DNA of 64,000 bases, taken from the NCBI RefSeq assembly GCF_932526225.1, contig NC_064034.1, forward strand, positions 7,922,001-7,986,000. The letters are read 5' to 3'. This document shows positions 58,202-64,000 of the stretch, piece by piece (the stretch's first letter is position 1; each line of letters begins with the position of its first letter). A model generated the notes under the pieces. It did no database searches. It worked only from the letters and a program-made list of their open reading frames with translations, and was not told the origin of the DNA. The stretch comes from Nematostella vectensis (taxonomy: Eukaryota; Cnidaria; Anthozoa; Actiniaria; Edwardsiidae). The translations under genes were made by a program, and so were the position numbers.

Positions 58202-58930
58202 ATTACCCGAACTGAAAAAAAAAAAAACGCGCGCAACTTGATATATCCCTCCCCTTTTTTGTTTCCTTTATCATATTTACCCCGTTAATAAATCGGCGGT
58301 TTACTCCGCCTCAAAATCAAAATGTTCTTCGAGTTTGATTCCGATTTAAAATTGTTTACTGTAATGAACTGTATTCATAGTCAGGTTTAATTGAAGTTGT
58401 TATTTACTTTTATTTAAAAAATCTTATCGTAATGGGTTATTATTTTCTGTATACCCTTTGCGTAGGGTAATTTACAGACGTGAGTGGTTGCTTTGTAGGG
58501 CTGTTAGAGTTGAGTATGCCTCTATAACCATCAAAGATAGCCGACATAAAAAGAGGTAACGTTGTCGCGGTACATGTTTCACTGTTGTTATCGCCTCTGT
58601 GTTTCTCCTCTCACCGTCAAGAAAATTAATGAGTATAGCTCTGTTCGAGACTCCTGTGGCTAGCCGTGAGAAAAGAGGGGATGTGGAAAGCCAGCCTGTG
58701 ACGTCACAATTCTTACCAAACACAGGTAGCCCAATAAAAAAACGGGAAATAACGCCTGGGACGAAAGGACGAGGCTGCGCATTCCTTGTTATTCCTCTGT
58801 TGTGGTTGATCTGTGACAATCATCTACTTTTTATGGGCTTGCAATTTTATCTTTCGTACCCAGCAGCAGTTGCGGGAAATAGTATAGCAGTTTCGAGAGA
58901 TTTAGATATTACTAAATAGATATTTAATTG

Positions 58931-59078
58931 CAGGGGCGTAGCCAGGATTTTTAACAGGAAGGGGCCCAAAAGACCTTTTCAAGGCATTGTCTCCTTTGTT
59001 TTAGATAATGTCTCTTACATTTACTGTATTTTTGCTGCTAGAAGGGGGGGCCCGGTCACCCCCCTGCCTACGCCCCTG
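58931..59078. mobile_element. MITE, family A, copy 2
   Basis: CAGGGGCGTAGCCAGG on the left and CCTGCCTACGCCCCTG on the right. The interior (CTTTTCAAGGCATTGTCTCC) matches 22570-22715. Confidence 0.85.
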
Positions 59079-59271
59079 GATTGATTGATCAAGTTGACGA
59101 GTTGGTTATTATCATTTATAATTCTTTCTTTATTTTATTTTATCTTTATTTTTTTTTTTTATTTTTTATTTTGGCTGCCTGCGAAGGGGGGGGGGGGGGG
59201 GGGGGGGCGGCGCAGATGAACTTGTCTGCCAAAAGGGATGTATAGTCGCCAAAGCAATGGCATCTCGGCAT

Positions 59272-60079
59272 CGCTGGGTGCATGGGGGCGTAATGCTGGC
59301 CCACTTACGTACTGACAGTGTCAACTTGATTAGCAATAAATGAAAAAATAATCCTTGGTTTGCTTTTTTAGGCTCCATTTAGAGACCAACTTCCTTTGCA
59401 AGGGAGAGCTAACTCCTTGAAGTATACGCAAATATCATTTCCAATTTTGAGGCTGATATGAAAGTCTCGCCAAGGAAAACGGACACTTATAGTGATTCAC
59501 AGACTACAAGTAAGCGTTGCCTAAGTAACAGGTTTATCTTCAGACGCAAGCTGATTATTTCAACGAGTTAAACTCAATGAATAGGCCACCTTTAGCAAAT
59601 GAACTCGACGGCTCTCTCGCTCAGATAAGGGAGTGACTATAGCATTAAGTAATTCATCAATCAAGGACGCATTTAGCTGTGAGACGACTCAAGGGAGCCA
59701 CTCTATGATAGGCGTGAAATGGATGTCTCTAGAATGGATATCAGTGGACTCTGATAGGCCATGCTTCCGCCATAATTAAAACTCCATGGGCATAAATTAC
59801 AAAGAAGAACTTGTGCCAGAAACACTGCTCAAGTGGAATAATATTCAGCAAGAACGGTTAATGATTTCCTTATAAAGGCATGGAAACGTTCACTAGCTAA
59901 TGGGCCCCCTAATGGTTTCCGTTAATTCTTAGCAGTACGCGTAGCGGAACCCGCTGGGTGCATGAGGGCGTAATGCTGGCCCACTTACTTACTGACAGTG
60001 TCAACTTGATTAGCAATAAATGAAAAAATAATCCTTGGTTTGCTTTTTTAGGCTTCATTTAGAGACCAACTTCCTTTGT
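59272..60079. repeat. 128-bp direct repeat pair, 680 bp apart
   Basis: CGCTGGGTGCATGGGGGCGT at 59272-59399 recurs at 59952-60079 with a few changes (CATGAGGG; TTACTTACTGAC). The flanking sequence differs. It may mark the long repeats of a retroelement or an unequal duplication, but neither is shown. Confidence 0.85.
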
Positions 60080-62366
60080 AAAGAAAACACATTTTATGGT
60101 TAAAAAATGTGTTCTGGAATGTTATCAGAATTTCGATAATATGTTCCACGATAGACTATGCCAAAAACTGCCAAACTGAAGTCTTTTTATCTAGACATTT
60201 GATAGAAATGCAGGTTTAATTGAGGCCTTAGAGTAAAAAGGGCATCTCGGCACAGCACGACTTGGCGAGACAAGTTCCTCTCCGCTGAGACAGCTATTGA
60301 CAAGCATTAAGCCTTTTTATATTAAACTGTTAAGAATTCGAGATGGTCCTATGTAAACATCATGTAAATGATTGCTTGCGAAATATCTAGGGATGAAATT
60401 AGCTCGGGTTACAGCTTTTCACTCCTATCGCGTCTATGAGGAGTACCGCATTATCTGGGTAATTTCACCAGCATCAAAATGATGGCACGCTTCAAGGAAA
60501 CAATCACAGTAAGAAAACGCTAAATAGGACAAACACTGTGGCGCTTACTCAATATTCAAAAATAATAAAAATAAAATAATTCGAATAAATTAGTGCAGCA
60601 ACGAAGTACGGGAGGGGGGGGGGTAGGAGTGAAAGAAAGCGTGATTTTTTTTGCCTCAGGGATAATGTAAAGTGCTTTTAAAGGCCTTGTTGACAAATCG
60701 ATCAACCCTGGATTGTGTAATGACAAGTTGCTGAGCAGATACACTCTTCGTTCCACAACGGCTCGCTGCCAAAACTACACACGCAAGTTTCCGTGATGGT
60801 CAAAAATATAAATCAATATTTGGAATCAATATTATGGCTGACACAGATAAATAAAACAAACAGAAATAACTTTGTTCAATTTTCATCACCTTTTATATTC
60901 TGTAGGGCTTGAGTTGGGTACACTGAACCAATTCGTTTTTAGAGAAGCGAAACACAGCACGCAAATGAAATGGTCTTGCTATCAAGAGAAAGTGAAAATG
61001 AAAAATAAAAGCTTTACGGAGTAAACACGACACATCACATTTCGTTTCTCGGGATCTGAATTAAATAAAAAAGATTTTGAAGAAAAAGGGCCATTTCTTA
61101 TCATGGAGGGAAAATTTGGAGGGGGCTTAAAATTCCGCACGACCATGGAACAGTGAGTTACAGTTTGAGATCTTATAAATTTCGAGATCTAAAGTTCCCT
61201 CTGTAGAGATACGTATAGGAGATCTGTGCATCAACTGCACATTTTTAAAGGCTATCTGAACCTCCCCTCTGATAACAGAATGTTGCGTAACACCACCTAC
61301 GTGAGGCCTAAGGGTCAAAACACTCGACACAATATCTCGAGTATTACAACAGACATTAGAGGTACAAAAAAACTAGAATTATCGACCAGAAAACAAAGCA
61401 ATAACACTAAAAATGTAGACGGAGAATACTATTCATAATCGAACTGGCAGCTTTAAGATAATTCTCCTTAATTGATTCGGTATTTTTTTTTTCGATAAAA
61501 GTATTATAGATAGAGTTCTATTTGGCCTATTTTCGACTTTTTAGTTATTCACAATAGTACTTTAGAATAGTTCTCGACCTCTAATGACGAGTTTTTTCTT
61601 TGTTTTTCCTGTTTTTCCTGTTTCTAAATAATATATGTCTGAAAAAATACTCAATCTTTAGACTCATGCTTCAATAACGCAGCAATCTTAACGTGTTCAA
61701 ATGGAATTTGACCGTGCATAAATAATTAGTTGTTTGTCAGCTGTTTGTCTTGGTAAACCTTTTGACGATATATTGTTATAACATGCTGGATAGCTATCTA
61801 GTCGCAAAGTTTTATAACACGGTATTATCAAATGCCTTGATTTAAAAGCTATGTGGATTTAGTTTAAACTTTATAGTCTCAAACGAGTGAGAAGACAATC
61901 CATTATTTTTATATCAACGTTCTCTTTTAGCGGACCTCAAGGGAGACAGTAATCGACGGGCCTTAGAAAACAATACAAATAAAATATTCCAAAATGACTA
62001 GCGCCATTAATTTGGAAACATTCTAGAAAGAGACGAGTAGAAAACAAGTTCTTGGCGAATAAGCGATCCATGCGTGGCGTTTTTATCGGTCCAGCGCGCT
62101 CGTAAACAACAATGTAGTGAATTATGAAGTAACTCAAATAAATCTCTACGAAAACAGTACGTGCCATGAACAGTCCGTACGAATCAAGACGAAATAATAC
62201 AGAGAAATATTGCTCTGGTTTTAATTTTAAAAATATAATAATTTAAAAGCGAAAAAATGTCAAGTTAACTCATAAGGTAAATCGGAATATGCCCGAAAGC
62301 GCCAGTGCAACGAATTAATACTAGACAAATTGGCGACTTGTGCTTAATTTAGCGATGATCTGTTCG

Positions 62367-62450
62367 TTTCCCGCGCAAACGCTCTGACCTAATCCTTCTC
62401 ATCAGCAGTGCGAATGCATAATGAGCTGGAGTTTGCCCGGTTTATATACG
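62367..62450 (+). promoter_or_regulatory. Putative KLF promoter: E2F-type site and TATA box
   Basis: TTTCCCGCG at 62367-62375 is an E2F-type consensus. TTTATATACGGC at 62441 on gives a TATA box about 215 bp upstream of the KLF ATG. Transcription would start near 62470, leaving a 5' UTR of about 190 nt. Confidence 0.5.
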
Positions 62451-62658
62451 GCGGGCTGGAGTTACTATTTTTGTCACCACCATATATGGATCGAAAACTA
62501 TCAGGGATAGCTTTCACACAGCGACTGTCAGACTTATTGTTTTCTGGACCAATCAGATTTGAGAACGATTTTCCATATGACTATTCGAGTGTAGCGCTAA
62601 TTCGAAGCTTGTGCAGCGAAGCGAGTCATGAACTGCAACGTGCATAGCAAGTTTCAAA

Positions 62659-63775
<1,117 letters not shown>

Positions 63776-63817
63776 CAAAATTGAACAAAATTATTGTATA
63801 TTTATCCGCGACCTAGG

Positions 63818-63964
63818 ATTAAAGTGCAAACTCGCATTGTATTATCTTGCCCTCTGATCTATCAAAACTCGTTTTGATTAAACCGTTTCCTGGTTCTCAG
63901 ACGGGTAACAAGTCTTTGCATTCAATTGAAAAACATGGAAGCATAGAATAGAATATCTAATAAA
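63818..63964 (+). terminator. KLF poly(A) signals
   Basis: ATTAAA at 63818-63823 (43 nt after the stop) and AATAAA at 63959-63964 are candidate poly(A) signals for the KLF mRNA. Confidence 0.55.
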
Positions 63965-64000
63965 AAAAACCTTGATAGGTAATGTATGTAGGAATTTTTT

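Larger units (their letters stand above)
52574..62658. other. Gene-poor intergenic region
   Basis: About 10 kb between the DUF885 gene and the KLF gene, which are transcribed away from each other. It contains two perfect palindromes, a TA-flanked pogo/Tc1-like element, a hammerhead motif, MITE family A copy 2, several poly-G/poly-C runs and a 128-bp dispersed direct repeat. A minus-strand frame at 55140-55346 (with DNPFLSPPAYYNNG) could be an exon but has no donor in a usable phase. I see no convincing gene. Confidence 0.55.

Noticed and set aside
58472-58919. Overlapping open frames on both strands (115 and 106 codons), with peptides such as FVPGVISRFFIGLPVFGK
   Set aside because: No domain or splice context. 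Both strands are open over the same DNA, which suggests a repeat-derived segment rather than a gene.

Overview
The window is metazoan nuclear DNA: AT-rich, with long introns bounded by GT..AG, many small inverted-repeat transposons, minisatellites and poly-G tracts. Gene content (a LRR-Roc-COR-TIR protein, a large mosaic adhesion GPCR, a DUF885 peptidase-like protein, a Kruppel-like factor) and intron style suggest an anthozoan cnidarian, probably a sea anemone of the Nematostella type. That is an inference from style and gene content, not a proof.

Four genes can be rebuilt by matching splice phases by eye. (1) Minus strand, 18551 to 1391: 13 exons, 1259 aa, N-terminal AMN1/F-box-type leucine-rich repeats, a Roc GTPase domain, a COR domain, a TIR domain, an Ala-rich tail and a C-terminal CaaX box (CTIL). 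(2) Minus strand, 44457 to 23518: 17 exons, about 1667 aa, an adhesion GPCR with signal peptide, two WSC-like Cys-rich modules, a SEA-like module, an ephrin-receptor-like Cys module, a cadherin-like module, an Ig domain, a second SEA-like module, HRM, GAIN/GPS and 7TM. (3) Minus strand, about 52573 to 46081: a type II membrane DUF885 protein with an HExxxGHH motif. Its extreme N-terminus is uncertain. (4) Plus strand, 62659 to 63775: a two-exon Kruppel-like factor with three C2H2 fingers.

Layout: 1-1390 is the 3' flank of the Roco-TIR gene. 1391-18551 is that gene, with MITEs, a tRNA-derived SINE and an array of duplicated splice acceptors in its introns. 18552-23517 is intergenic, with a recent 1.1-kb tandem duplication and 40-bp minisatellites. 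23518-44457 is the GPCR, with a broken transposon in antisense inside one intron. 44458-46080 is its upstream region, with an octamer/CRE cluster. 46081-52573 is the DUF885 gene, whose last intron is filled by about 18 copies of its own 5' splice junction. 52574-62658 is gene-poor, with a pogo/Tc1-like element, a hammerhead-ribozyme motif, perfect palindromes and MITEs. 62659-64000 is the KLF gene and its 3' end.

The genes do not form an operon. The Roco-TIR protein looks like an innate-immune or NAD-metabolism type signalling protein that may be prenylated and membrane-tethered. The GPCR and the DUF885 protein are predicted surface proteins, and the KLF is nuclear. The most striking features are the LRR-Roc-COR-TIR-CaaX architecture, the minisatellites grown from exon-intron junctions, and the type I hammerhead motif.
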